Shown: positions 51,413 through 59,596 of the stretch, in pieces | How the letters are laid out: each line of letters starts with the position of its first letter | How positions within the stretch are numbered: position 1 is the first letter of the stretch | DNA from: Sva-25 sp037385685 | GTDB taxonomy: Bacteria; Pseudomonadota; Gammaproteobacteria; Chromatiales; Chromatiaceae | Direction: 5' to 3' | Assembly: GCA_037385685.1 (NCBI GenBank) | Contig: JARRMW010000010.1 | Span: 1-62,404 of the forward strand | Length of the DNA: 62,404 nucleotides | Translations under genes and position numbers: made by a program | The notes under the pieces: model-generated | Database searches by the model: none | What the model was told of the DNA's origin: nothing | The model's input: only the letters and a program-made list of their open reading frames with translations

Positions 51413-51958
51413 TCACGCTGCAACTTGCATGAAGCGCTCGTCCGCGGTCAGCAACTCAAAATCAAGCAGGTACCAGTGCTTCCCGCCAGTTGTGGCATGG
51501 AGGGCGCAAAAACCTGAAAGTGGATTGCTGGCGCCGGCTTGTATTTGCTGGAGTTTCTCCGGTGCAATTTCCTTGATTCCGAAAACTTCCGGAACCAGCA
51601 AGCCATAACGGCAACTCCCCTTGTCAATGACGAGAACGCGTGAGGAAGCCCCAAGGCTCTGACGCCTGTTACAGAAAAAACCCTCGAGATCCGTCAGCGG
51701 CAACAATGATCCTCGTATATTGGCAATACCCCGCATCCAGGGTTTCATGATCGGAATCTCGACGATTGCCGGAGCTGATACAAGTTCGGTAATTTCACCG
51801 ATTGGCAGCAGGACACCCTCCCCGCAAACCGAGAAGGAGAGGTAGGTATTGGTCTGCCGGAACTCATCAGCAGCATCGCTGACCAGCTGGTTGTCATGCG
51901 CCCTGGCATCCAGCGCGAGCAACAGTGTATAGGGATCTGTCTCGTCACCCTGATTCAT
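51413..51958 (-). CDS. pilI: CheW-like adaptor PilI
   Basis: PilI couples PilJ to ChpA. The 181-residue protein has an N-terminal helical leader and a CheW domain (YLSFSVCGEGVLLPIGEITELVSAP, MKPWMRGIANIRGSLLPLTDLEGFF, SSRVLVIDKGSCRYGLLVPEVFGI). It overlaps pilH by 4 bp (ATGA), showing coupled translation within the pilGHIJ-chpA operon. Confidence 0.92.
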   Translation of the reverse strand: MNQGDETDPYTLLLALDARAHDNQLVSDAADEFRQTNTYLSFSVCGEGVLLPIGEITELVSAPAIVEIPIMKPWMRGIANIRGSLLPLTDLEGFFCNRRQSLGASSRVLVIDKGSCRYGLLVPEVFGIKEIAPEKLQQIQAGASNPLSGFCALHATTGGKHWYLLDFELLTADERFMQVAA

Positions 51959-52329
51959 GACACGCGTTCCTTGAGGAGACCATCAATCAATGGAAGGAGT
52001 TCTTCCTCCTTCACCGGTTTGACAAGGTAGTCACTCGCACCCTGTCGTTTCGCCCAGACCCTGTCTGTCTCCTGGTCTTTTGTCGTAACAATGATGATCG
52101 GGATGTGTTGCGTCGCTGGATCACGACTGAGTTGCCTGGTCGTCTGAAAACCGTTTTGTCCCGGCATGACAACATCCATGAGGATGAGCTCCGGATTATT
52201 CTGCCTCGCCATTGCTATCCCCTCGACACCGTCCGTTGCTGCGATGACGAGATGCCCGCCTTTCTCAAGCATCTTCCGCAGAACCTGACGCTCTGTCTGG
52301 GAGTCCTCTACGATCAGTATCGTTGCCAT
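51955..52329 (-). CDS. pilH: Twitching-motility response regulator PilH
   Basis: This is a single CheY-like receiver of 124 residues. The acidic pocket is VEDSQTE, the acceptor aspartate lies in LILMDVVMPGQNGFQ, and the lysine in YLVKPVKEEE. In Pseudomonas PilH opposes PilG, probably as a phosphate sink. Order and overlap with pilI support the assignment over pilG; its sequence MATILIVEDSQTERQVLRKMLEKGGH is PilH-like. Confidence 0.92.
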   Translation of the reverse strand: MATILIVEDSQTERQVLRKMLEKGGHLVIAATDGVEGIAMARQNNPELILMDVVMPGQNGFQTTRQLSRDPATQHIPIIIVTTKDQETDRVWAKRQGASDYLVKPVKEEELLPLIDGLLKERVS

Positions 52330-52363
52330 AAATTACCTTGTACTACTTGGAATCTCTTGATTG

Positions 52364-52789
52364 TCAGGAGGATGCAACCGAATCGGCAGGGCGATGCATG
52401 CTCACCGCCTCAAGTAACTCATCACGGGTAAAGGGCTTGGTCAGATAGCATTCAGAGCCGACAATACGTCCGCGCGCCTTGTCGAACAAACCGTCCTTGC
52501 TCGAGAGCATGACGATTGGGGTATCCCTGAACTCTTCATTGTGCTTGATGAGTACGCAAGCCTTGTATCCGTCGAGCCTAGGCATCATCACATCCATGAA
52601 AATGAGGTCAGGCTTGTGTTCGACAACAGCCGAGAGCGCCTCGAAACCATTACTGACCGTAACAACATTGCAACCGGCCTTGGCGAGCATGGCCTCGGCC
52701 GTATGGCGGATGGTTTTACTGTCGTCAACGACCATGACCTTGGTGCCCTTCAGGTCGTCACTTTTCTTGTCTATTGCTGTATTACTCAT
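52364..52789 (-). CDS. pilG: Twitching-motility response regulator PilG
   Basis: This is a 141-residue CheY-like receiver with a short N-terminal extension (MSNTAIDKKSDDLKG). The core reads VMVVDDSKTIRHTAEAMLAKAGCNVVTVSNGFEAL, with acceptor aspartate in LIFMDVMMPRLDGYKA and lysine in YLTKPFTRDEL. PilG promotes pilus extension by stimulating PilB-linked output. It is the first chemosensory gene of the operon; the exported rhodanese gene lies just upstream on the same strand with a 41-bp gap. Confidence 0.92.
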   Translation of the reverse strand: MSNTAIDKKSDDLKGTKVMVVDDSKTIRHTAEAMLAKAGCNVVTVSNGFEALSAVVEHKPDLIFMDVMMPRLDGYKACVLIKHNEEFRDTPIVMLSSKDGLFDKARGRIVGSECYLTKPFTRDELLEAVSMHRPADSVASS

Positions 52790-52830
52790 TTTTCTGTACC
52801 AGGCTATATGAGTCGGGGATCAGACAAATC

Positions 52831-53550
52831 TCAGGATTCCGGGACAACTGTCGTAAGTCCCCATAACTGCCACATCTGCATTCCACCCCTGTAATAGAGA
52901 ATCTTTTCGGCTGGATATCCCGCCTTGAGAAGGCCCTCGATGGCTCTCGGGCTCTGGCCACATGCAGGACCGTTACACCAGAGAACGAGGGTTTTGGCAT
53001 CAGTGAAATCCCAGCTATCAGTCAGGTATCTGCTGTCGGACAACCCGAGCTCCTGCATGGTCTTCTCGATCAGGCCAGGTTGCTGACGGGGTTTCGCGCC
53101 AAATTCGCGAATAATTGAATCACGTTGCTTGGCATTCTCATCCTGAGTAAAGAGTGTGAATGGATAGTTGACCGAGCCGGGTATCGTGCCTTTCTTGTGC
53201 CATGAAGGAGTGCGGGCATCGATGAGAACGCCTGTTCCCTCCCTGAGGTCGTTTTCCATGAAATGGAACAGCTCGATCTCACCGATCGTTTTTACGGCAG
53301 GATCGACAGTGATGGGCTGTATGCAGAAAGGTGGGCATTTGCGCGCTGTTTTAGCGAAGTAACCTTTTAATTCATAGCCAGGATCCTGTATCCGCTGGAT
53401 CTTGATCGATCGGCCTTCGTGAATGACATGGAGGTACGGCTTTCCATCATAGAGCAAGACGTCCGCAGCGATGGACGTAGCCATGAAAAGCGAAATTGCA
53501 GCAATGATGACTGCAACCCTGGCGAAATAGCGCTTGCGCTTAACTGTCAT
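52831..53550 (-). CDS. Exported rhodanese-like protein
   Basis: The 239-residue protein has an N-terminal signal or anchor (RVAVIIAAISLFMATSIAAD). A first region contains two cysteines, Cys72 and Cys76 (KCPPFCIQP). The rhodanese domain follows (GTGVLIDARTPSWHKKGTIPGSVNYPF). The active-site loop reads WCNGPACGQS with Cys192 and Cys197, and the domain ends ILYYRGGMQMWQLWGL. Function in the periplasm is predicted: sulfane-sulfur transfer or thiol redox. It lies directly upstream of pilG and downstream of a small exported-protein gene, on the same strand. In Pseudomonas gshB and pilG are adjacent, so this pair looks like an insertion into that order. Confidence 0.8.
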   Translation of the reverse strand: MTVKRKRYFARVAVIIAAISLFMATSIAADVLLYDGKPYLHVIHEGRSIKIQRIQDPGYELKGYFAKTARKCPPFCIQPITVDPAVKTIGEIELFHFMENDLREGTGVLIDARTPSWHKKGTIPGSVNYPFTLFTQDENAKQRDSIIREFGAKPRQQPGLIEKTMQELGLSDSRYLTDSWDFTDAKTLVLWCNGPACGQSPRAIEGLLKAGYPAEKILYYRGGMQMWQLWGLTTVVPES

Positions 53551-53624
53551 TTTTCAACTCCCCAATCCGTCTTTAGTCAGCAGCCGGACAATCCGGAGCT
53601 GCTGTTTGGATAGTCAACCCGTCA

Positions 53625-53972
53625 CTACTGCATGTAGCGATCGATGATCTTTTCCCTGAGAACGGAGATCTCCTGACCGTCCCGGTAATCGTCAAAGATC
53701 TCGAGCTGGGCCCGCTCCGGCAATTTTTTGTAAAAGACATAACTGCCGTGGTAGCTCTCCTCGAGCAACCTTTCAAAATCAGTTTTTTTCTCCAGGTATG
53801 CTCGCGAATCATCACTGCCTGACTCTTCGGCAATGTATTCGGTCACCGCATCAACCTTGTCGACTTCGGCAGTTATCTGGGACAAATAGTCCTCTTCGTC
53901 TGCGGCATAAACAGGCACAGCAAACGCTGGAATGACAGAGAGAAACAGTTTTAAGGCTATGTATTTACTCAA
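53625..53972 (-). CDS. Small exported protein of unknown function
   Basis: I do not recognise a family for this 115-residue protein. It has a signal peptide (MSKYIALKLFLSVIPAFAVPVYA). The mature part is charged and predicted helical (ADEEDYLSQITAEVDKVDAVTEYIAEE, KKTDFERLLEESYHGSYVFYKKLPERAQLEIFDDYRDGQEISVLREKIIDRYM). There are no cysteines. It lies 74 bp upstream of the exported rhodanese gene on the same strand, so a shared transcript and a shared periplasmic role are plausible. Its promoter would lie in the gap shared with gshB. Confidence 0.7.
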   Translation of the reverse strand: MSKYIALKLFLSVIPAFAVPVYAADEEDYLSQITAEVDKVDAVTEYIAEESGSDDSRAYLEKKTDFERLLEESYHGSYVFYKKLPERAQLEIFDDYRDGQEISVLREKIIDRYMQ

Positions 53973-54261
53973 TCTCCGCGTCTCGCCCGTAATGTAAGTT
54001 GTTCTTGTGGCTATCCAGAGCCATTCAGCTAACCAAGCAGAGATTTTGAGTCCATGACGACTTTTAGAAAGTCATTGGAACTTATTGTTATGAATGGGAA
54101 TCTAGCACCTGAATGAGCGCATGGCAATAGCCGGCATGTTTTTTATACACGACCAGTCTCCCGTCAGCGCGCGATGCCGGGGGCACGCCGGGCAGCTCCC
54201 CTTGACGATATGCAATCCGGCGGGTACAAACCGCTTTAATCAGGAATACCCGCGGAAGAGC
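53973..54261. other. Divergent intergenic region between the exported pair and gshB
   Basis: About 290 bp with no supported gene. It holds the promoters for the minus-strand exported-protein genes and for gshB. A perfect small inverted repeat GACTTT-TAG-AAAGTC is at 54059-54073. A plus-strand frame from 54121 is only an upstream extension of gshB and has no family-like sequence. Confidence 0.5.
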
Positions 54262-55224
54262 ATGAACCTATCACTCGGGGTCATCATGGACCCCATTCAA
54301 TCGATCAAGCCAGTCAAGGACAGCACCTTTGCCATGATGCTGGAGGCTCAGCGACGCGGATATGAGATCTGGTACATGGAGCTCTCGGATCTCTGGATGC
54401 TCTCGGATGAGGCCTGGGGCCGGCAACGCAAGCTCCGGCTGCACGACAGCAGCGCAAACTGGTTTGAGTTTCTCGAGGAAAGGACCGCACCACTCGGAGC
54501 ACTGGATGCGATACTGATGCGCAAGGACCCGCCCTTCGATATGACCTACATCATGGTGACCTACCTGCTCGATGCCGCCATGCGCGCAGGGGCAGTTGTC
54601 GTCAATCCGCCGGGGGCATTGCGAGATTTCAATGAAAAGATGGCCACCACTCTTTTTCCGCAATGCTGTGTCCCGATGCTCGTCGCGCGCGATATCGGGC
54701 GCTTGAGAGCTTTCATCATCGAGGCCGGACATGCCGTCGTGAAACCGGTTGACAGCATGGGGGGCGAATCGATATTCAGTGTCATGGCAGATGACAAGAA
54801 CCTGAATGTCATACTCGAGACAGTCACCGGACATGGCAAGCGATATGTCATGGCACAACATTTCATCCCGGAAATTACTGCGGGCGACAAGCGCATCCTG
54901 ATGATCAACGGTACACCTGTTCCCTACTCGCTGGCGAGGATTCCGTGTGCGGGGGAATTCCGTGGTAACCTTGCAGCCGGCGGGCGTGGCGTCGGACAGC
55001 CGCTGTCCGAGCGCGATGTCTGGATCGCGAATGAGGTCGGAACCTGGCTCAGGGAAAATAATGTGCTCTTTGCCGGCCTTGATGTAATCGGTGACTATCT
55101 CACAGAGATCAACATTACGAGCCCGACCTGCATCCGAGAACTCGATGCGCAATTCGGATTAAATATCAGTTCCGACCTTTTCGATGAAATAGAGCAAAGA
55201 TGTACCGCAAAATCACTATCCTGA
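54262..55224 (+). CDS. gshB: Glutathione synthetase
   Basis: GshB joins gamma-glutamylcysteine and glycine in an ATP-grasp reaction. The 320-residue protein has the family start MNLSLGVIMDPIQSIKPVKDSTFAMMLEAQRRG, then DAILMRKDPPFDMTYIMVTYLLD, the ATP-grasp elements VVKPVDSMGGESIF and GDKRILMINGTPVPYSLARIP, and the metal-binding end FAGLDVIGDYLTEINITSPTCIRE. The ATG at 54262 is preceded by GGAAGAG. The gene overlaps the ApbE-like gene by 25 bp and begins a long plus-strand run to the pyr genes. Confidence 0.95.
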   Translation: MNLSLGVIMDPIQSIKPVKDSTFAMMLEAQRRGYEIWYMELSDLWMLSDEAWGRQRKLRLHDSSANWFEFLEERTAPLGALDAILMRKDPPFDMTYIMVTYLLDAAMRAGAVVVNPPGALRDFNEKMATTLFPQCCVPMLVARDIGRLRAFIIEAGHAVVKPVDSMGGESIFSVMADDKNLNVILETVTGHGKRYVMAQHFIPEITAGDKRILMINGTPVPYSLARIPCAGEFRGNLAAGGRGVGQPLSERDVWIANEVGTWLRENNVLFAGLDVIGDYLTEINITSPTCIRELDAQFGLNISSDLFDEIEQRCTAKSLS

Positions 55225-56243
55225 TCGTCAGCCTGGTATTGATACTTGGCCTTGGTGCCTGTGCAAGGAACACGCCTGTGTCAGCGGTCAGCTTCCCGGG
55301 ATTTGGTGATACCGTCGTGATCAGTCTTCCGGGAACCTCGCCATCGAAGGCGGAAGCGATCTTTTCGCAATTACGCAAAGATATCGAATACATGCAGGAC
55401 TCATGGAATCCCTACATTCCGGGCCCACTGGCACGGACCAATCTCCTGCTCTCCTCGATGCAGGAGTTCTCGGCCCCGCCATCGCTGATTCCGCTGATCA
55501 GGCTCGGACAGCAATACGCAGAGATGACGCAGGGGCTCTATGACCCGGCCGTTGGAAAACTCACCCGTCCTTACACGCCCTCATCGCCGACGAAAGAATC
55601 AGAGGCCAACAGGAAGGTCTCCTTCCTTGATAATGCCGCGATTATCGAGCAGATGCCTTCTGCTCTCGATATCGAGATCAGTGGTTACCACCTGCGCAGT
55701 AGCAACCCGAATACGAGTCTCGATTTTGGCATCATGAAGAAAGGTTATGCATTCGAAATCTGTGCACAACTGTTGCGAGATGCCCATATCTCGAATGGCT
55801 CCATCAAGATAGGAGGAGATGTCCGCACCCTCGGCTCCCGGTCAGGGCAACCTTGGCATGCCGCTATTCCACGTGGAGATGCCAATGGCATGCTGGCAAC
55901 ACTGGACATCGTTAACGAAGCCGTCATGACCCTCTCGCAGTTCAAGCCCCAGTCGAGCGGCAACAGCTATTCGGGATACCCGGTCATTGATCCTGAAACC
56001 GGACAACTGGTAACACATACCAGATCCGTGACGGTTGTTCACCCGGATGCGGTTCATGCGAGTGTGGCTGCACATGCGCTGTTCGCGTCCGGACCGGAAC
56101 GCTGGTCCTCCACCGCCAGGCTACTCGGTATCGATGACCTGGTCATCACCGACGCAGACGGGATTGTCCACATCAGCGAGAGTCTGCTCGGGAGAATCAG
56201 CTTTGTTGATCACGATACCAGCTACAGGACGATCTCTCTCTAG
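55200..56243 (+). CDS. ApbE-like lipoprotein, probably degenerate flavin transferase
   Basis: ApbE attaches FMN to target proteins or hydrolyses FAD. This 347-residue member is a lipoprotein (lipobox LGAC, Cys21). It keeps SLDFGIMKKGYAFEICAQLL (usual form LDLGGIAKGYAVD), IKIGGDVRTLG, PWHAAIPRG and VIDPETGQ. It lacks the canonical TSG(D/S) motif, where it reads MTLSQFKPQS. The late metal-binding stretch, normally DA..T, reads HASVAAHALFASG, so the expected aspartate and threonine are replaced. Catalysis is therefore doubtful. It overlaps gshB and abuts tonB, implying co-transcription; it might serve as a flavin-binding or inactive partner. Confidence 0.75.
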   Translation: MYRKITILIVSLVLILGLGACARNTPVSAVSFPGFGDTVVISLPGTSPSKAEAIFSQLRKDIEYMQDSWNPYIPGPLARTNLLLSSMQEFSAPPSLIPLIRLGQQYAEMTQGLYDPAVGKLTRPYTPSSPTKESEANRKVSFLDNAAIIEQMPSALDIEISGYHLRSSNPNTSLDFGIMKKGYAFEICAQLLRDAHISNGSIKIGGDVRTLGSRSGQPWHAAIPRGDANGMLATLDIVNEAVMTLSQFKPQSSGNSYSGYPVIDPETGQLVTHTRSVTVVHPDAVHASVAAHALFASGPERWSSTARLLGIDDLVITDADGIVHISESLLGRISFVDHDTSYRTISL

Positions 56244-57128
56244 ATGATACCGACGGTTACCAACAGCGACTCTATCCTGAACGGCATGTTCGGGAACAGT
56301 CTGCTGGTGGCTTTGCTCCTGCACGGGCTTGTAATCCTCACTTTCAACTTCGATATGCTGCCCTCGGCCCCGGCAGACATTGACCAGTCACTCGAGATCA
56401 CTGTTGTAGCGCCCAAGACGCTTGTCGATGCGCCGGAGGATGCTGATTTTCTCGCGCAAGCCAACCAGCAGGGCGGCGGCAACACGGACGAGGTGGTCAA
56501 GCCGACAGTCAACGAGGCAATGAAAGGCCCCGTTGACCTGCAAACAGCCGACCAGACGAGTTCAGAATTTTCTCCAGCAGAAGAGTTTGACCAGCTCGTG
56601 AAACCCGACCAGCCTCCGCGCCTGGCGGTGCGCACCGTCTCGACCTTCAGCATTCTGGAGGCTGCCGAGGAGGAAGAAACAGAACAGGTGCCCTCCCCTT
56701 CACAGCTACTTGCAGATCTCCAGCAGGAAATACACAGGCTGGAGGCTGAAATCGATGACAAGACCGTCGCCTACGCCCAGCGTCCGCGCAGAAAAGCCAT
56801 CAACGCATCCACAAAAGAACACATCTATGCCGCTTACATGGAGAGCTGGCGTCGCAAGATCGAACGTGTTGGCAATCTGAATTATCCCAGGGGGCAGATG
56901 GGCGACGTCGTGGTGCATATCGCAGTGCGCCAGGACGGCTCCATCGAGCGAATGCGCATCTTGCGTCATGCAGACTCCTCTCTGATCAACGAATCCGCGC
57001 TGAAAATTGCAACCCTGGCAGCACCTTTTCCTCCATTTCCGGAGGAGATTCGCCAAAAGACCGACATTCTGGATATCATCAGGACATGGCGTTTTCTCGA
57101 AGAAACCAAGCAAATCGAGGTTGACTAG
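56244..57128 (+). CDS. TonB-family energy transducer
   Basis: The 294-residue protein has one N-terminal helix (about 19-36, LLVALLLHGLVILTFNF). A long acidic, Gln/Pro-containing periplasmic spacer follows, with a coiled-coil segment (LLADLQQEIHRLEAEID). The C-terminal TonB domain reads YMESWRRKIERVGNLNYPRGQMGDVVVHIAVRQDGSIERMRILRHADSSLINESALKIATLAAPFPPFPEEIRQ. The spacer lacks the Pro-Lys repeats of E. coli TonB. The gene occupies the position of Pseudomonas PA0406 (tonB3), which has been linked to twitching motility, so it may serve the pilus system rather than iron uptake. No ExbB or ExbD gene is nearby. Confidence 0.85.
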   Translation: MIPTVTNSDSILNGMFGNSLLVALLLHGLVILTFNFDMLPSAPADIDQSLEITVVAPKTLVDAPEDADFLAQANQQGGGNTDEVVKPTVNEAMKGPVDLQTADQTSSEFSPAEEFDQLVKPDQPPRLAVRTVSTFSILEAAEEEETEQVPSPSQLLADLQQEIHRLEAEIDDKTVAYAQRPRRKAINASTKEHIYAAYMESWRRKIERVGNLNYPRGQMGDVVVHIAVRQDGSIERMRILRHADSSLINESALKIATLAAPFPPFPEEIRQKTDILDIIRTWRFLEETKQIEVD

Positions 57129-57134
57129 GTCACC

Positions 57135-57695
57135 ATGGCATTCACGAACCTGACCAATCACTTCCTGATTGCGATGCCCGCCCTCAGAGATCCCAATTTC
57201 GAAAAGAGTGTGACCTACATCTGTGAGCATTCTGATGAAGGTGCAATGGGAATCGTTATCAACAACCCCTTGAGCATCCCTGTCAGGGAAATCCTGGAGC
57301 AGCTTGATATCGATGAGAATGCACCGGGCATCCCGGACAGCCCGATCTACCTGGGCGGCCCGGTGAATGGCGAACGGGGTTTCGTCCTGCATGACAGCAA
57401 CACCGAGTGGGACTCGACGTTGCGGGTCAAGGATGGCATCAGCGTGACCACATCAAGGGATATTCTCGTTTCCATCGCATCCGGAAAAGGGCCACAACGC
57501 AACCTGATCGCTCTCGGATATGCCGGCTGGGGCAGCGGGCAGCTTGAACAGGAACTTGCCGAGAATGCATGGCTGGCAGTCCCTGCTGACAAGGCCATTA
57601 TTTTCGACCTGCCACCCGAAGAGCGCTGGGACGCCGCTGCAGCAGCGCTTGGTATCGACCTCTCCCTGCTGAGTACCGACACCGGACATGCCTGA
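57135..57695 (+). CDS. yqgE: YqgE/AlgH family protein
   Basis: The 186-residue protein matches the UPF0301 family: TNHFLIAMPALRDPNFEKSVTYICEHSDEGAMGIVINNP, YLGGPVNGERGFVLHD, and GYAGWGSGQLEQELAENAWL. AlgH was linked to alginate regulation in Pseudomonas, but the molecular function remains unclear. It overlaps ruvX by 8 bp, as in many gammaproteobacteria. Confidence 0.93.
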   Translation: MAFTNLTNHFLIAMPALRDPNFEKSVTYICEHSDEGAMGIVINNPLSIPVREILEQLDIDENAPGIPDSPIYLGGPVNGERGFVLHDSNTEWDSTLRVKDGISVTTSRDILVSIASGKGPQRNLIALGYAGWGSGQLEQELAENAWLAVPADKAIIFDLPPEERWDAAAAALGIDLSLLSTDTGHA

Positions 57696-58086
57696 AACCC
57701 TGCTGGGATTCGATTATGGCACCAGGCGTATCGGAGTAGCTGTTGGCCAGTCACTGACCGGCACCGCGTCGCCGCTCACCACGCTCGATTCCAGAAACAG
57801 CCAGCCTGACTGGGAAGGCATCACGGCGCTCATCGAGGAATGGAAACCTGTGGGATTTGTGGTCGGTTACCCTGTCGATACGGACGGGTCAGACAACGTA
57901 ATCATGGCGCGTGTGAAAAAATTCGCACGCCAGCTGCAGGGCCGGTATCATCTCCCCGTCCATTTCATCGATGAGACCCTGACATCGATTGAAGCAGCAC
58001 GCTACACGGGGCCCAAGTTCGCATCCGGGGGCCGCAACGATGCGACTGCAGCAGCAATCATCCTGGAAACCTGGCTGAACCAATGA
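57688..58086 (+). CDS. ruvX: Holliday junction resolvase-like protein RuvX/YqgF
   Basis: The 132-residue RNase H-fold protein is linked to 16S rRNA 5'-end processing and resembles RuvC. It has the opening LLGFDYGTRRIGVAVGQSLTGTASPL with the first catalytic aspartate. VVGYPVDTDGSDN, FIDETLTSIEAARYT and RNDATAAAIILETWL complete the acidic site. It overlaps yqgE by 8 bp upstream and pyrR by 4 bp downstream. Confidence 0.93.
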   Translation: MPETLLGFDYGTRRIGVAVGQSLTGTASPLTTLDSRNSQPDWEGITALIEEWKPVGFVVGYPVDTDGSDNVIMARVKKFARQLQGRYHLPVHFIDETLTSIEAARYTGPKFASGGRNDATAAAIILETWLNQ

Positions 58087-58610
58087 CCGCACAAACCAAC
58101 TTTTTCATGGGGCATGAAGCCATTCTGAGCGTCATCGACGGAATGGCGACAAAGCTGGATCAGTTCCTGCGCAACAGGCAACGCACAGATGTCGCAATGA
58201 TCGGCATCCGTACCGGAGGCATCTGGGTAGCAGAACAGCTGCACCAGGCCCTGACCATCGAGGAACCGCTCGGCATTATCGATATCTCCTTTTACCGGGA
58301 TGATTTTACCCAGATCGGTCTGAATCCCGAAGTGCGTCCCTCCATGATCGATTTCGAGGTCGATGACCGCCATATCGTCCTCGTTGATGACGTGTTGCAC
58401 ACAGGACGCACCATCCGTGCAGCGCTGAACGAGATTTTCGATTACGGACGTCCTCGCTCCGTCACACTGGTGGCACTCGTGGAACGCAGCGGACGTGAGT
58501 TGCCGATCGAGCCCAATGTCATCGGCGTGGAAGTCACACTGCAGCCACAGGAACAGATCAAACTGACTGGTCCGGAGACACTGGAACTGGTCATCGGCGC
58601 GCAGCGGTGA
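58083..58610 (+). CDS. pyrR: PyrR bifunctional regulator / uracil phosphoribosyltransferase
   Basis: The 175-residue phosphoribosyltransferase has the PRPP loop VLVDDVLHTGRTIRAALNEIFDYGRP, and IGIRTGGIWVAEQL and SFYRDDFTQIG also match PyrR. In Firmicutes PyrR is an RNA-binding attenuator. In gammaproteobacteria the regulatory role is less clear, and no anti-terminator leader was found upstream here, since it follows ruvX with a 4-bp overlap. It lies 14 bp before pyrB. Confidence 0.92.
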   Translation: MTAQTNFFMGHEAILSVIDGMATKLDQFLRNRQRTDVAMIGIRTGGIWVAEQLHQALTIEEPLGIIDISFYRDDFTQIGLNPEVRPSMIDFEVDDRHIVLVDDVLHTGRTIRAALNEIFDYGRPRSVTLVALVERSGRELPIEPNVIGVEVTLQPQEQIKLTGPETLELVIGAQR

Positions 58611-58624
58611 GATAATCAAACCTC

Positions 58625-59596
58625 ATGAGCGCTGCCAATCTGCAACTCGACGATAACAACAAGCTGCGGCATTTCCTTTCCATCGAAGGCCTGAGCCGCG
58701 AACACCTCATCCGCATTCTCGATACAGCCGAATCCTTCCTGAACATCAGCGACAGGTCAGTCAAGAAAGTTCCGGCCCTGCGTGGCAAGGCTGTCGCGAA
58801 CCTCTTCTTCGAGAACAGCACCCGGACAAGGACGACCTTTGAACTTGCTGCGAAACGGCTCTCGGCCGATGTCCTGAATCTCAATATCAGCACCTCGGCA
58901 ACAACCAAGGGTGAATCCCTGCTTGATACGCTCAGAAACCTCGAGGCAATGCATGTCGATATGTTCGTGATCCGGCACGCCGACAGTGGTGCCGCACATT
59001 TTTTCGCACGACATGCAAGGCCAGGTGTCAGCATCATCAACGCCGGTGACGGGCAACATGCGCATCCGACACAGGCCATGCTCGACATGTTCACGATCCG
59101 CCAGCACAAGGGCGACTTTACCCCCCTGAAGGTGGCGATCATTGGCGACATCCTGCACTCGCGCGTCGCCCGCTCCCAGATACTCGCACTGAATACCCTC
59201 GGCGTTTCCGAGGTCCGTGTTGTCGGACCAAAAACGCTGTTGCCGATGGATACGCGGGAAAGTCTTGGTGTCCATGTCTTCAACGACATCGAGGAAGGTA
59301 TTGCAGGTGTCGATGTCATCATCATGCTGAGACTGCAAAAAGAGCGTATGACAGGCGCATTGCTGCCTTCGGAACATGAATTTTTCCAGCGCTATGGTCT
59401 CACGGTATCCCGGCTCGGACTGGCCTCGCCTGATGCCATTGTCATGCACCCAGGACCGATCAATCGTGGGGTTGAAATGGAAACGGTGGTTGCAGATGGC
59501 CATCAGTCCGTCATCCTCCACCAGGTGTCCTATGGGATCGCCATACGTATGGCAATTCTCTCCATGACCATGCAGCCCAGGGGAGAAACTTCATGA
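58625..59596 (+). CDS. pyrB: Aspartate carbamoyltransferase catalytic subunit
   Basis: PyrB makes carbamoyl-aspartate in pyrimidine synthesis. The 323-residue enzyme has the carbamoyl-phosphate loop FFENSTRTRTTFELAAKRL, then NAGDGQHAHPTQAMLDMF, the aspartate-side MLRLQKERM and HPGPINRGVEM. No regulatory subunit gene pyrI follows. Instead a pyrC'-type gene overlaps its end by 4 bp, which is the arrangement of class A (PyrB-PyrC' dodecamer) transcarbamoylases of Pseudomonas. Confidence 0.95.
   Translation: MSAANLQLDDNNKLRHFLSIEGLSREHLIRILDTAESFLNISDRSVKKVPALRGKAVANLFFENSTRTRTTFELAAKRLSADVLNLNISTSATTKGESLLDTLRNLEAMHVDMFVIRHADSGAAHFFARHARPGVSIINAGDGQHAHPTQAMLDMFTIRQHKGDFTPLKVAIIGDILHSRVARSQILALNTLGVSEVRVVGPKTLLPMDTRESLGVHVFNDIEEGIAGVDVIIMLRLQKERMTGALLPSEHEFFQRYGLTVSRLGLASPDAIVMHPGPINRGVEMETVVADGHQSVILHQVSYGIAIRMAILSMTMQPRGETS

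Noticed and set aside
54271..55152. 293-residue minus-strand frame
   Set aside because: It lies wholly antisense to gshB and reflects codon bias of that gene.
58757..59521. 254-residue minus-strand frame
   Set aside because: It is antisense to pyrB, with no recognisable domain.
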